A stretch of DNA of 64,000 bases from Reinekea forsetii. GTDB lineage: Bacteria > Pseudomonadota > Gammaproteobacteria > Pseudomonadales > Natronospirillaceae. A program made the position numbers and the translations under genes. Positions 1 through 8,192 of the stretch are shown here, one piece after another. The stretch spans positions 1,139,501 to 1,203,500 of the forward strand of contig NZ_CP011797.1 in the NCBI RefSeq assembly GCF_002795845.1, given 5' to 3'. The notes below the pieces were generated by a model. It was not told where the DNA came from and did not search any database. It saw nothing but the letters and a program-made list of their open reading frames with translations. The number at the start of each line of letters is the position of its first letter. Position 1 is the first letter of the stretch.

Positions 1-1
1 T

Positions 2-904
2 TCGGGTATATCCGGTGGCAGTGCCTTTAGCCTGGCAGAGTCCGATAAGATTAAGGCGTGGACCGGTCAACGACCGGCGATTTACGCTTGCGATTATGCC
101 CGAGGCTGGGATCGTGCCAACCGGGTCGCCGATCTGATTAACTATGACTGCAACGCGACGCTGAAAAATTTATTTAACAATCAAGGCGGATTGGTGCAAA
201 TCAGCAACCACTTGCCGAGCCCGATTCCCACCAATGGCGGTGGGTTAAAGAACCCTATCGCTAATTGGCAGTATGCGAAAATATTTCAACAGGGTCATGA
301 TATTCGTAAGCGATGGTTTCAAATACTGAACAAGGTTGCCGATGGTCTAGAGGACCTGCAGAATTCTGGCGTCACGGTCATCTATCGGCCCTTGCACGAA
401 ATGACGGGTGAATGGTTCTGGTGGGGCGCAAGCGGCTACAACACTAATGATGCTGTGCGTCATGCGCTCTATAAAAGATTATGGATCGAAATGTACCATT
501 ACTTTACCCAGGATAGAGGTTTAAATAACCTCATCTGGGTCTACTCACCCGATGCCAATCGCGACTATAAGATGAGCTTTTATCCGGGGGATGACTATGT
601 CGATGTGGTCGGCCTAGATGCCTATAACCTGAGCATTTGGGATGCCAAGGTGCAACGCGGATATGACGAGCTGTCAGAGGTGAACAAGCCCTTTGTGTTT
701 GCTGAGATCGGGCCGAGCCAGGCTGTTTTTGACGCGCACGGAAAGTATGATTTCGAACAATTTATCAATGCCCTACACAGTAACTTCCCTAAGACATCAT
801 ACTTCATACCCTGGAATGATGCCTGGAGCCCGACGGCCAATGCCAATGCCTGGAGTCTCTACAACGATCCTTGGACGGTCAACCTCGGTGAGTTGGCTTA
901 TTGA
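2..904 (+). CDS. GH26 family endo-glycosidase (beta-mannanase-type), 5' truncated by window edge
   Basis: The reading frame is open from base 2 and ends at TGA 902-904; the N-terminus lies outside the window. The visible 300 residues carry hallmarks of glycoside hydrolase family 26: an early PAIYACDYARGW stretch, VQISNHLPSP, the acid/base Glu (codon 398-400) in RPLHEMTGEWFWWG, and the nucleophile Glu (codon 704-706) in VFAEIGPSQ. GH26 enzymes are retaining hydrolases, mostly endo-beta-1,4-mannanases, with some beta-1,3-xylanases; the substrate cannot be fixed from sequence alone. The enzyme is presumably secreted, but the signal peptide would be upstream. The next gene downstream, also plus strand, is a secreted protein with carbohydrate-binding-like modules, which fits a small polysaccharide-utilisation neighbourhood. 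The fold assignment is firm; the exact substrate is not. Confidence 0.85.
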   Translation, partial: SGISGGSAFSLAESDKIKAWTGQRPAIYACDYARGWDRANRVADLINYDCNATLKNLFNNQGGLVQISNHLPSPIPTNGGGLKNPIANWQYAKIFQQGHDIRKRWFQILNKVADGLEDLQNSGVTVIYRPLHEMTGEWFWWGASGYNTNDAVRHALYKRLWIEMYHYFTQDRGLNNLIWVYSPDANRDYKMSFYPGDDYVDVVGLDAYNLSIWDAKVQRGYDELSEVNKPFVFAEIGPSQAVFDAHGKYDFEQFINALHSNFPKTSYFIPWNDAWSPTANANAWSLYNDPWTVNLGELAY

Positions 905-1012
905 CCAACGCACTCATTAACGCCGGGCGAGTGGACAGACCTCACCCTGTCCTAACCGCGCCATGCCACCAATGAGGTCTCGTTGGTCAGCGCCCTGAAA
1001 TCCAACAGGCTT

Positions 1013-1064
1013 CATATTAGGCTATTTTTGCCCGTTGTGGCCCCTGTGTCGGGCGCCTAATATG
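1013..1064. repeat. long bulged inverted repeat in the 905-1402 intergenic stretch
   Basis: The 498-base gap between the GH26 gene and the next gene contains a perfect 10-bp inverted repeat, CATATTAGGC at 1013-1022 with GCCTAATATG at 1055-1064. Stacked inside it is a second 5-bp stem, GCCCG 1030-1034 with CGGGC 1050-1054. A 7-nt U-rich bulge lies on the 5' side and the loop is 15 nt. There is no T-run after the 3' arm, so it is not a standard intrinsic terminator. It could be a 3'-UTR stabilising hairpin, an operator or a structured RNA. I see no convincing gene, promoter or terminator in the rest of 905-1402. Confidence 0.5.
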
Positions 1065-1402
1065 CTTGCTGACGTCAAACGGTAATGAATCGGGACGGCC
1101 CTGAGTCAGCAGGGTGCCGTCCTAGGTTGTCGAGTTGACGTCTGTGCGCCGAGCTTTAGGCGAACGTGAATAGACGCTAGGCAAAGGATAGGCGGAGTTT
1201 GTGTGTGCCTAACCCTAAGGCCCATGCTCTGAAGTCCGTTCGCCGCAGCTGGGCAACAGCAACATTAACTGGACTAGAGGGCCGTTATGGTTTGTTGATT
1301 GTTAAATAGTAGCCTTGCAAGCTGACGGAAGGTTTGGCAATCCCCGTAGTGATAAATGGTCCCTGACGTGTCACCCATCATTGACGCCTTGGGGGTGTTA
1401 GC

Positions 1403-3133
1403 ATGAAAAATTTTCTTTTAATCTTGGCTTTTTTAACCGGCCTGTTCTCGACATCGATGGCCTGGGCCGACGCCGAAGTGAACTTGGTCAGTGCCATGAG
1501 TCGAGTCTATTCCTATCGTGGTTTAGGTGGTCAGGAAGCGCGCTTTGTTATCAAGGTCGACAACCTCGCACCGAATAAGACCGTTAACCTTTATTATCAG
1601 GCGCACGACGGGCAGTGGCGCGACTTGCTGGCTAACTATCTCGGTGTGGCCGGCGACGGCCGGGAGGTTTGGCAAGCGTCGATGACCCTATGCACCGTAG
1701 TCGACAGTTGGCGCTGCGATGAAATTACCGCAACCGACCTGAACTTTGCCGTGCGGGTAGAGGCCAACGACCAAATATTTTGGGACAATAACCAGCAACA
1801 AAATTTCCACTTGGGGATGAACGATGGCTATATGCTCGCACCCAATTATCAGGTGTTGATTAACGATAAGGGCGAGATTCGTTGCGATACCCAGATGGAT
1901 CGTTGTGATCTGTCCGGCGGTCGTATCCTACTGCAAAATTTGGCACCCCTGAAGACCGTCACCTTGGTTTACTCCCTGGACGACTGGCAAACTACGGCGC
2001 AGGTCTCTGCTGAATTTATCGATACCACTGGGTCTCACCCGTTAAGCCGCTTCACCAATCCAGGTGTCCAGGGCGGTGAATTGTGGCGCTTTTCAATTCT
2101 TGGCTTGCCAGCAAATGCCGACGATCTAAAGTACTTTGTTAAATATGATTTTGGCGGACCGGTGGCGGTAGACAATAATTATGCCCAGAATTATCGTCTG
2201 GGCATACCCGACTTTCCCGCAGTCTATCTTCGCGGCACCCACAACGACTGGAATGTCGAGAGCGGCTATCAGTCCATGCAGAAATTCACCAATTACGCAG
2301 GCGACTCTTACTGGCAAAACACCATTGAATTCAGCGGCCACTCTCCAAGCGAGCGGTTTAAGTTCGATATCGATCCGGTCGATAATCCCTGGCTGTGGAA
2401 CTACGGCGATTCTGATAATGACGGTCGCAACTGGCAGGGCATTGCCGAACCCGACGGTGGCGATATTAAAATCTTGGGCGGACCCGGTTATTATCGGGTG
2501 AGCTTCTATGATGACAGTCATGCCTATCAGGTCGAGAAACTCAGTTTTGGACCCTTTCCCGCCGCGCGAACGTTAGTCTTTATTCAGGCCGAAAATCCCG
2601 ATGATGAGCCGACCTTTTTGCGCGGCGGCATTGACTGGGGCTATTCCCAAACTGTTCGAGGGGTCGACTGTGGCGCCAGTGAGGCAGCCAAGTGGGACTG
2701 CGCCATTCCGATGCGCCATCGACTGGGACGGGACGATCCAGCGCGCAGCAACGATTGGTACCTCGACTGGCACGGCGCTGAGGACCAACAGGGCGAAGTG
2801 ATTGGCAGCCCGATGATCTGGACAACCAACGATGCCGACTTTGGCAAAACGATTATCGACGACGGCTATGGCTATACTCCGCTGAATCTTTGGGGTGATA
2901 ATTACTGGCTGTTGGATGCCGAGGTCTATTGCAACGGTGTTGCAGTGGTCGACGAACTGGGCCAACATTGGTTTGAATTGAAATCCTACAATGGTGATGG
3001 TCTTGGATGGGAAGGTGATATCCAGCAAGCCAACACACCTTACGTGTCGAACAATCACTTTGCCCAGTGTGGTAAGACCAATGTCTTTAAACGCAATCAG
3101 AACGGAGCCCTAATTTATCAACTCTATCCCTGA
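1403..3133 (+). CDS. secreted multidomain protein with carbohydrate-binding-like beta-sandwich modules
   Basis: The product has 576 residues and begins with a clear signal peptide (MKNFLLILAFLTGLFS..AWA, cleavage near residue 23). Residues about 25-135 and 150-260 look like two related beta-sandwich modules: both have the pattern hydrophobic-x-NLAP-x-KTV-x-L-x-Y followed by a D-x-W/Q-W segment, which resembles CBM21/starch-binding-type modules. Residues about 270-385 contain VYLRGTHNDWN and resemble glycan-binding modules of the pullulanase/SusE kind. The last 190 residues have several Cys and aromatic residues but I do not recognise them. A run of Gs (GGGGGTG) precedes the ATG. No catalytic motif was seen, so this may be a secreted glycan-binding protein rather than an enzyme. 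Its position after the GH26 gene supports a role in polysaccharide use. The module family names are tentative. Confidence 0.6.
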   Translation: MKNFLLILAFLTGLFSTSMAWADAEVNLVSAMSRVYSYRGLGGQEARFVIKVDNLAPNKTVNLYYQAHDGQWRDLLANYLGVAGDGREVWQASMTLCTVVDSWRCDEITATDLNFAVRVEANDQIFWDNNQQQNFHLGMNDGYMLAPNYQVLINDKGEIRCDTQMDRCDLSGGRILLQNLAPLKTVTLVYSLDDWQTTAQVSAEFIDTTGSHPLSRFTNPGVQGGELWRFSILGLPANADDLKYFVKYDFGGPVAVDNNYAQNYRLGIPDFPAVYLRGTHNDWNVESGYQSMQKFTNYAGDSYWQNTIEFSGHSPSERFKFDIDPVDNPWLWNYGDSDNDGRNWQGIAEPDGGDIKILGGPGYYRVSFYDDSHAYQVEKLSFGPFPAARTLVFIQAENPDDEPTFLRGGIDWGYSQTVRGVDCGASEAAKWDCAIPMRHRLGRDDPARSNDWYLDWHGAEDQQGEVIGSPMIWTTNDADFGKTIIDDGYGYTPLNLWGDNYWLLDAEVYCNGVAVVDELGQHWFELKSYNGDGLGWEGDIQQANTPYVSNNHFAQCGKTNVFKRNQNGALIYQLYP

Positions 3134-3186
3134 TCCGTCGCACTTTGGGCCTGTTTCACGCAGTAGGGCGTCCTATTAAACCCAAG

Positions 3187-3213
3187 CCACCCGATTCAAT
3201 CGGGTGGTTTGTT
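3187..3213. terminator. intrinsic terminator after the carbohydrate-binding protein gene
   Basis: CCACCCGATT 3187-3196 pairs perfectly with AATCGGGTGG 3198-3207 (10 bp, single-base loop as written, in practice a 3-5 nt loop) and is followed by TTTGTT. It sits between two convergent genes and could serve both strands. Confidence 0.75.
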
Positions 3214-3218
3214 GCCGG

Positions 3219-3701
3219 TTAGGATGAAACGACATTGCCGAAACTGTCATAGTGCTGGACCGATACCAAGGTCATGTTGGGCGCATAGTGGTAATTGGAC
3301 CGCACGACAAAAGCGCCATCAGCGGTAAAGGTCGTTTCGGTAATTCGAAGCCCTTGGGTATCTTCAATGCAAGCGCTTCGCGTCGTTAGCTTACCGGCGG
3401 TATCGAACCGATTGATATCAAATTTATAGCTGTTTTCGGCTATCTTCTGCCTGAGGGTCCGGCATTCACAGGCCACCTGAGGATGAGCCAATAGGTGTTC
3501 GTTGAGCTGCTCTTGTAGGGGTACCAGTAGGTCGATGTAGTCAATCTTCAAGAGAGTCAGGTCGACATAATGCTCTATCCTTTTGGCCCGATCTCGTTGG
3601 TCGAACCAATGTATCGAATAGGTGCCGGCTTCGGCAGCCTGCGCCGCTGCAACGGTACGACTATCAATCCTAATCTCGGGCCGTAAGGCTAAATTTGACA
3701 T
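3219..3701 (-). CDS. uncharacterised 160-residue protein
   Basis: I do not recognise a family. The ATG at 3701 gives a soluble protein without signal peptide or membrane helix. The N-terminal half is mixed helical (residues 1-95, with VACECRTLRQKI containing two close Cys). The C-terminal 60 residues are rich in alternating hydrophobic and polar residues (TETTFTADGAFVVRSNYHY and QHYDSFGNVV), like a small beta-sheet. Codon use is like the neighbours and the frame is intact, so it is probably a real gene. It faces the gene to its left and shares a bidirectional terminator with it; a 350-base gap separates it from the divergent transporter gene. No function can be given. Confidence 0.6.
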   Translation of the reverse strand: MSNLALRPEIRIDSRTVAAAQAAEAGTYSIHWFDQRDRAKRIEHYVDLTLLKIDYIDLLVPLQEQLNEHLLAHPQVACECRTLRQKIAENSYKFDINRFDTAGKLTTRSACIEDTQGLRITETTFTADGAFVVRSNYHYAPNMTLVSVQHYDSFGNVVSS

Positions 3702-4054
3702 AGCTATCCGTTCGATCCTCTTGAGTTATATAGACTTAGCGGCGTGTTCCGGCAGTAGGCGCTGATAGGCTTTTACCTTGAGCCTCTTTTATGGCCTAGG
3801 TGAAGCGTAGGAGGACATTGGATTAAGGTCAATTTGCTGCGAAGAAGTTTTTCAAACCTAGCCTAAGCGCGCGCGAAGGGTCCATTGGTCGAATATAACC
3901 GGCTGGAGGTAACGCCCGGCAGGGCCCAGTCAGCGGGCTGTTTAATGCTTCCGGCATAGGCCTCGACAGCACCCGCCGCGGCCTGTACCGTAGCGTTTCT
4001 TCGTCCCAGAGCTTGCTTGCTGGGGATCTAGCCTATGCAGGAAGCCCGTCCCAG
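3702..4054. other. intergenic stretch without recognisable content
   Basis: This 353-base divergent gap must hold the promoters of the flanking genes, but no clear -35/-10 pair, operator or small gene stands out. The region is not unusually A+T-rich. Confidence 0.4.
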
Positions 4055-4981
4055 ATGAGTTACTTTGTAAATGCATTAATTCCGGTACTGGCCCTTATTG
4101 TTCTCGGCTATGGCCTAAAACGGCTTGAGTTCTTATCCGCTGAGGTTTGGGCGGGTATCGAGAAGATCACCTATTATCTGATGTTTCCGGCGCTCTTGAT
4201 CCACACCCTAGCCAGCCAAGACTTGGCCGGTCAGCCGTGGTCCCGGTTGTTTCTGATCAGCACCCTGGTGTTGTTGATCTCAGCTCTAGCCTTATGGCTC
4301 TATTTCGCACTGACTCATAGGACCTCCGCGGCGACCTTTACCTCCATCTTTCAGGGTGGCGTGCGCTTTAATACCTATATCGCGCTCTCGGTTTCTGGCG
4401 CCTACTTTGGCCAAGAGGGCTTGGCGCTGATCTCGGTGGCCTTGGGTTCGATGATTGTTGTGGCCAACATTCTCTGTATTGGCGTTTTCGTGCTTTACGG
4501 TAAGGCGGAAGCGCGTACGGTTAAGACCTTTGCTAAGCAGTTGGTGCTGAATCCGTTAGTGATCGGTTGTGCGATCGGCTGGGTGCTCAGTTTGTCCGGC
4601 GTCGGTCTGCCTTGGGTCAGTTCGGAGATCTTTGAAATCATCGGACGGGCTGCGCTGCCGCTCGGTTTATTGGCGGTCGGTGCTGCCTTGCGTCCCGGCC
4701 TGATCAGGGGGCATGCACCAGCTATTCTGGAGGCCTCAGTGGCACAGTTCCTGATTAAACCGGCTGTGACGCTCGCGCTGTGTGCCGCCTTCGGTCTGAC
4801 GGGCGTCGCCGCAGGGGCCTTGCTGATTGTGTTTATCACCCCGACGGCGTCATCAGCCTATATTCTGGCCCGGCAATTGGGCGGCGACCTGGAGGCCATG
4901 GCCTCAATTATCACCCTGCAGACGCTCGTCGCCTTTGCAGTGATGCCGATATGGGCTTGGGTCTGGCTCACCGCACTCTAG
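4055..4981 (+). CDS. AEC-family (auxin efflux carrier) transporter
   Basis: The product is a 308-residue integral membrane protein of the AEC/PIN-like family: about ten hydrophobic helices in two halves. The N-terminal part reads FVNALIPVLALIVLGYGLKR and the second half has the typical LPLGLLAVGAALRPG segment and FITPTASSAYILARQLGG near the C-terminus. Bacterial members export or import small carboxylates such as malate or malonate; the substrate here is unknown. The longest frame starts at 4013, but ATG 4055 has AGGAAG (4039-4044) at suitable spacing and begins the first membrane helix, so it is preferred. The gene is monocistronic and ends at a bidirectional terminator shared with sodB. Confidence 0.8.
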   Translation: MSYFVNALIPVLALIVLGYGLKRLEFLSAEVWAGIEKITYYLMFPALLIHTLASQDLAGQPWSRLFLISTLVLLISALALWLYFALTHRTSAATFTSIFQGGVRFNTYIALSVSGAYFGQEGLALISVALGSMIVVANILCIGVFVLYGKAEARTVKTFAKQLVLNPLVIGCAIGWVLSLSGVGLPWVSSEIFEIIGRAALPLGLLAVGAALRPGLIRGHAPAILEASVAQFLIKPAVTLALCAAFGLTGVAAGALLIVFITPTASSAYILARQLGGDLEAMASIITLQTLVAFAVMPIWAWVWLTAL

Positions 4982-5045
4982 GGCCTGTAGTTTGGTGCTG
5001 GGACGCACCGGCGGAACAGCCTGGCCGCTGCCTGATTATAAGGCC

Positions 5046-5077
5046 AAAAAAAAAGACCCCATTGGGGTCTTTTTTTG
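5046..5077. terminator. bidirectional intrinsic terminator between AEC gene and sodB
   Basis: AGACCCC 5054-5060 pairs with GGGGTCT 5064-5070 around a 3-nt ATT loop, with an A-run before it and a T-run after it. This is a textbook terminator on both strands between convergent genes. Confidence 0.9.
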
Positions 5078-5115
5078 TCTGCGCCTAGGGTCTTAGGCGT
5101 GACGCTTAATTGGGT

Positions 5116-5697
5116 CTACTTAGCGAAGTTTGCCGCGCCGAATTCCCAATTAACCAATTGCCAGAAAGCCGCCAAGTAGTTTGGACGAACATTGCGGTAA
5201 TCGATGTAATAGGCGTGTTCCCAGAGGTCAACGGTGATGATCGGAGTTTGATCGCCCGTGATCGGGGTGCCGGCATTGCTGGTATTGACGATATCCAGGG
5301 TGCCGTCAGTGTTTTTAACCAGCCAAGTCCAACTAGAGCCGAAGTTGTTCACGGCCTTATCGTCAAGCGCGGCTTGGAAGGCTTCAAAAGAACCCCATTT
5401 GGCGTTAATGGCATCGGCCAAGGCACCCGTCGGTTGGCCGCCGCCATTCGGGCTTAGGCTGTTCCAATAAAAGCTGTGGTTCCAAATCTGAGCGGCATTG
5501 TTGAACACACCGCCGGATGAGGATTTGATAATGTCTTCTAGACTCTTACCTTCAAACTCGCTCCCCGGAAGCAAGCCATTGAGCTTGGCAACATAGGTTG
5601 CATGATGTTTGCCATGATGAAACTCAAGTGTTTCAGCGGAAATATGGGGCGCTAAGGCATCGATTGCGTAGGGTAAAGTAGGTACTTCAAAAGTCAT
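5116..5697 (-). CDS. sodB: iron superoxide dismutase
   Basis: This 193-residue enzyme converts superoxide to oxygen and hydrogen peroxide in the cytoplasm. The four metal ligands are all present at canonical positions: His27 (in FHHGKHH), His74 (NHSFYW), Asp157 and His161 ([13 protein letters not shown]). Gln70 in NAAQIWNHS is the outer-sphere glutamine placed as in Fe-type rather than Mn-type enzymes, so iron is the expected cofactor. The length matches E. coli SodB (193). GGAGACGACC precedes the ATG on the minus strand, giving a reasonable ribosome binding site. It is monocistronic, convergent with the AEC gene and ends at the shared terminator. No Fur box or small-RNA site was identified by eye. 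Confidence 0.95.
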   Translation of the reverse strand: MTFEVPTLPYAIDALAPHISAETLEFHHGKHHATYVAKLNGLLPGSEFEGKSLEDIIKSSSGGVFNNAAQIWNHSFYWNSLSPNGGGQPTGALADAINAKWGSFEAFQAALDDKAVNNFGSSWTWLVKNTDGTLDIVNTSNAGTPITGDQTPIITVDLWEHAYYIDYRNVRPNYLAAFWQLVNWEFGAANFAK

Positions 5698-6041
5698 GGT
5701 CGTCTCCGTCGGATTTAGGTTGGTTAATTTAACACTCTATATCATCGGGGCTGATCGGCGCACTTTCAAGTTTTATGTCTTGCAAACCTGTGTTTTAGCA
5801 GATCGATCGACCACCCGTGCCGTAGTTCGACGATCCGCTCGGTCGCTGCAGATCTCTAATTTATGGCCCCCGACATTGATTACTGGGTCACGGGGCGGGG
5901 CCAATTAGGGCCTATCTCATCGGCCTAATGGTGCACGTAGACCAATATTCAGCCTTTTGCCCAAAAGAGGGTTGGATGCCGGTTGCCCTCTGCCGCATAA
6001 CCCCAGATAATGAGGCTCGTAAAAAAAACAAACAGGGTTAC
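5698..6041. other. divergent intergenic stretch upstream of sodB
   Basis: The 344-base gap must contain the sodB promoter on the minus strand (an A+T-rich TATAGAG-like stretch around 5735-5750 is the best -10 candidate, weakly supported) and the promoter of the coiled-coil gene. An in-frame extension of that gene up to 5928 is possible but lacks a ribosome binding site and starts with a non-conserved-looking sequence. Nothing else is recognisable. Confidence 0.35.
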
Positions 6042-7052
6042 ATGATGGCTGAAAAAACTCCAGCGGGTGATTTACCTCGAATGGTGCCCGATCGAGATGA
6101 TATTCGCACCCGGAATGTTCGGGCTAATCCCGAACGCAAGCCCGCAGCGGAAAAAAAGACCAGTGCCGGTCAATCTAAATCTCATACCTCATGGGTCGTG
6201 GCGCTATTTTTAATTGTTGCCGGCGTCGCCATTGGATATCTAGCCCTGCAACAGTATTCCGCCGTACAGCTGTTGAATTCCTATGAAGAACGTTTGATAT
6301 TGGCCGATGAGCGCATTGTCAGACTGGAGCAGTCCTTGACCCAGACCGATGAGTCGGTATCGATGAATGGTACGGCCATCAACGCCCAATTTAAGGCGAT
6401 CAAGGTAGAAACCGATATGCAGATGGATGAGATCCGGAAATTATGGGATGTCGCCAATGTTAGAAATCGCGCCTGGATTGTGGCCAACCAGACCGCCTTG
6501 GCTGAGCAGCTTGAAAGCGTCAGCCTGATCAACACCAGTTTAGCGACTGTGCAGTCCGGTCAGGCTGAGGACGTTAAGAAGCTAGCGAGCCTGAGCGAGC
6601 AATTGAGTGTCGAAAAAACACAGCGCGGCGAGTCTGAACAGAAATTCGAGCAAGCATTAGTGCAAATCGAGCAACAGTTCGAGCAATTTACGGCTGTTGA
6701 ACAGCAGCTTGTGCAAGAGTTAGGCCTTATAACAGTCGATCTTGCCGCGGCGTCCAGCACCCTGGGCAGTATTGTCGATGCCAACTACGGCGAGCAAATT
6801 TTGACTCTAACGCTAACCCAAGAGCTGGCGGCCGCGCAGCGCGATCAAATCAGTGCCGAGCAAGGGAAAATCATCGCCGATCAGGATGAAATCAGTGCTA
6901 AGCAAGAGATCAATACGGCCAACATAACCGAGCTTTTGGGTGCGATTGAGGCCGTCGATGCAGGTCGACTGGCAACCAATAAGCGCTTAACCGCCTTGTC
7001 CGGCCAGCTCGATACCGTTAGTGCTAAGGTGATAGCGCTGACTGGGCAATAG
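6042..7052 (+). CDS. single-pass membrane protein with long periplasmic coiled coil
   Basis: The product has about 336 residues: a charged, basic cytoplasmic tail (residues 1-50), one transmembrane helix (WVVALFLIVAGVAIGYLAL, about 54-72), and a long Gln/Glu/Ala-rich coiled coil to the C-terminus (QLESVSLINTSL, EQKFEQALVQIEQQFEQF, ISAEQGKIIADQDEISAKQ). I do not recognise a named family; it resembles chromosome-partition-like or tetraspore-like coiled-coil proteins only in general composition. The longest frame starts at 5928, but ATG 6042 or the adjacent ATG 6045 follows AGGG at 6034-6037 and begins MAEKTP, so the shorter form is preferred. It is probably an inner-membrane scaffold or envelope protein. 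It has no operon partner. Confidence 0.55.
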   Translation: MMAEKTPAGDLPRMVPDRDDIRTRNVRANPERKPAAEKKTSAGQSKSHTSWVVALFLIVAGVAIGYLALQQYSAVQLLNSYEERLILADERIVRLEQSLTQTDESVSMNGTAINAQFKAIKVETDMQMDEIRKLWDVANVRNRAWIVANQTALAEQLESVSLINTSLATVQSGQAEDVKKLASLSEQLSVEKTQRGESEQKFEQALVQIEQQFEQFTAVEQQLVQELGLITVDLAAASSTLGSIVDANYGEQILTLTLTQELAAAQRDQISAEQGKIIADQDEISAKQEINTANITELLGAIEAVDAGRLATNKRLTALSGQLDTVSAKVIALTGQ

Positions 7053-7221
7053 CCCTGATTGGGCCTGGTCAGCGCCTATCAAGGACCGACGGCGCTGCAC
7101 TGCTAGGGTACGTTGGATGCAAAAGGGTTGCTGTGGTCGGTTAGGCCGGGGGCAGCACTGGATATGCTTTTCGGGCATTGACAGGCCAAAGGCCGCAATG
7201 TTCATTTTGGGGTTGAACCGC

Positions 7222-7260
7222 AGTGACCGATAACAGTGACCGATAATAGTGACCGATAAA
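7222..7260 (+). repeat. three tandem 13-bp repeats carrying three GTG start codons
   Basis: AGTGACCGATAAN is repeated three times without gap (7222-7234, 7235-7247, 7248-7260). Each copy contains a GTG followed by ACC GAT. The third GTG (7249) opens the DeoR regulator. The first two open frames that read GTG ACC GAT AAC/AAT AGT GAC CGA TAA, i.e. stop after seven codons. A G-rich TTGGGGT at about 7207-7213 lies upstream of the first copy. Confidence 0.8.
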
Positions 7261-8025
7261 AACAAGTCCCTGAATGCGCGCCATAAGGCCATTCTGAAAT
7301 GGCTGGAATCGGACGGTTTAGTCCGGGTCGAGCATATGGTGCGGCGCTATCAGGTCACCGAACAAACCATTCGACGCGATCTGACCTGGCTGGCGCAGCA
7401 GCGCCTGATTACCCGCCTGCACGGCGCCGCCAAGCCCTTGAATTCGACCGAAAATATTGCCTACAGCGATCGGCAAATACTGCATCACCGGGCGAAACAG
7501 AAAATCGCTGCCGCCATTGCCGCCCTAATCCCCGACAATGCCAGCCTGTTTATCAATATCGGCACCACGACCGAAACCATCGCCCATGCGCTCATGAACC
7601 ATCGCGGGCTGCAGATAATCACCAACAATTTGCATGTCGCAGCCCTAATGAGCCAGAAGACCGATTTCCGCGTCATCGTTACCAGTGGCGAGGTGAGGGC
7701 GACAGATGGTGGCATTATGGGCGAAGCCACCCTCGATTTTATTCAACAATTCAAACTGGATTACGGCCTTATTGGCATCAGTGCCATCGACAATGAAGGC
7801 ACCCTGTTGGATTTTGACTACCGTGAAGTGAAGGTGGCACAAGCGATTATCGAGCACAGTCGGCAGGTTTTTTTGGCCGCCGATCACAGCAAGTTTGGCC
7901 GCAAAGCGATGGTGCGCTTGGGTAACTTAGCCCAAGCGGATCGACTCTTTACTGACCAAGCCCCGCCTACTGATATCCTCGGTTTGATGAACGACAGTGA
8001 TGTTGCCCTGCATATCTGTCGGTAG
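7249..8025 (+). CDS. DeoR-family transcriptional regulator
   Basis: The product has 258 residues with the DeoR/GlpR architecture. A winged helix-turn-helix at residues about 6-58 contains RHKAILKWL and the signature VTEQTIRRDLTWLAQQ. A C-terminal DeoR sensor domain related to sugar-phosphate isomerases carries NIGTTTETIAHAL, TNNLHVAALM, GEVRATDGGIMG and the final FLAADHSKFGR. Such proteins usually repress sugar-catabolic operons and respond to a phosphorylated sugar. No target catabolic operon is adjacent, so the ligand is unknown. The start is GTG at 7249, the only start that keeps the conserved N-terminal helix; upstream the frame is closed by a stop at 7237. That GTG is the third of three tandem repeat copies, an odd arrangement that may affect translation. 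Confidence 0.85.
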   Translation: MTDKNKSLNARHKAILKWLESDGLVRVEHMVRRYQVTEQTIRRDLTWLAQQRLITRLHGAAKPLNSTENIAYSDRQILHHRAKQKIAAAIAALIPDNASLFINIGTTTETIAHALMNHRGLQIITNNLHVAALMSQKTDFRVIVTSGEVRATDGGIMGEATLDFIQQFKLDYGLIGISAIDNEGTLLDFDYREVKVAQAIIEHSRQVFLAADHSKFGRKAMVRLGNLAQADRLFTDQAPPTDILGLMNDSDVALHICR

Positions 8026-8192
8026 CTATTAGTTCTTTTTTGGCGACTTATGTGTCAAATTTTGTGCTTTTTGATACTCTAGCGCACAAATGTACCCTAT
8101 CCAGGGGTTGCTCGACTAACAGGCTTGTCAGCAACGCTCAGGTTCAATCAGTGAAAAGTGATGCGAAAGCGTCTTGTTTAGGAGGTTCGGCG

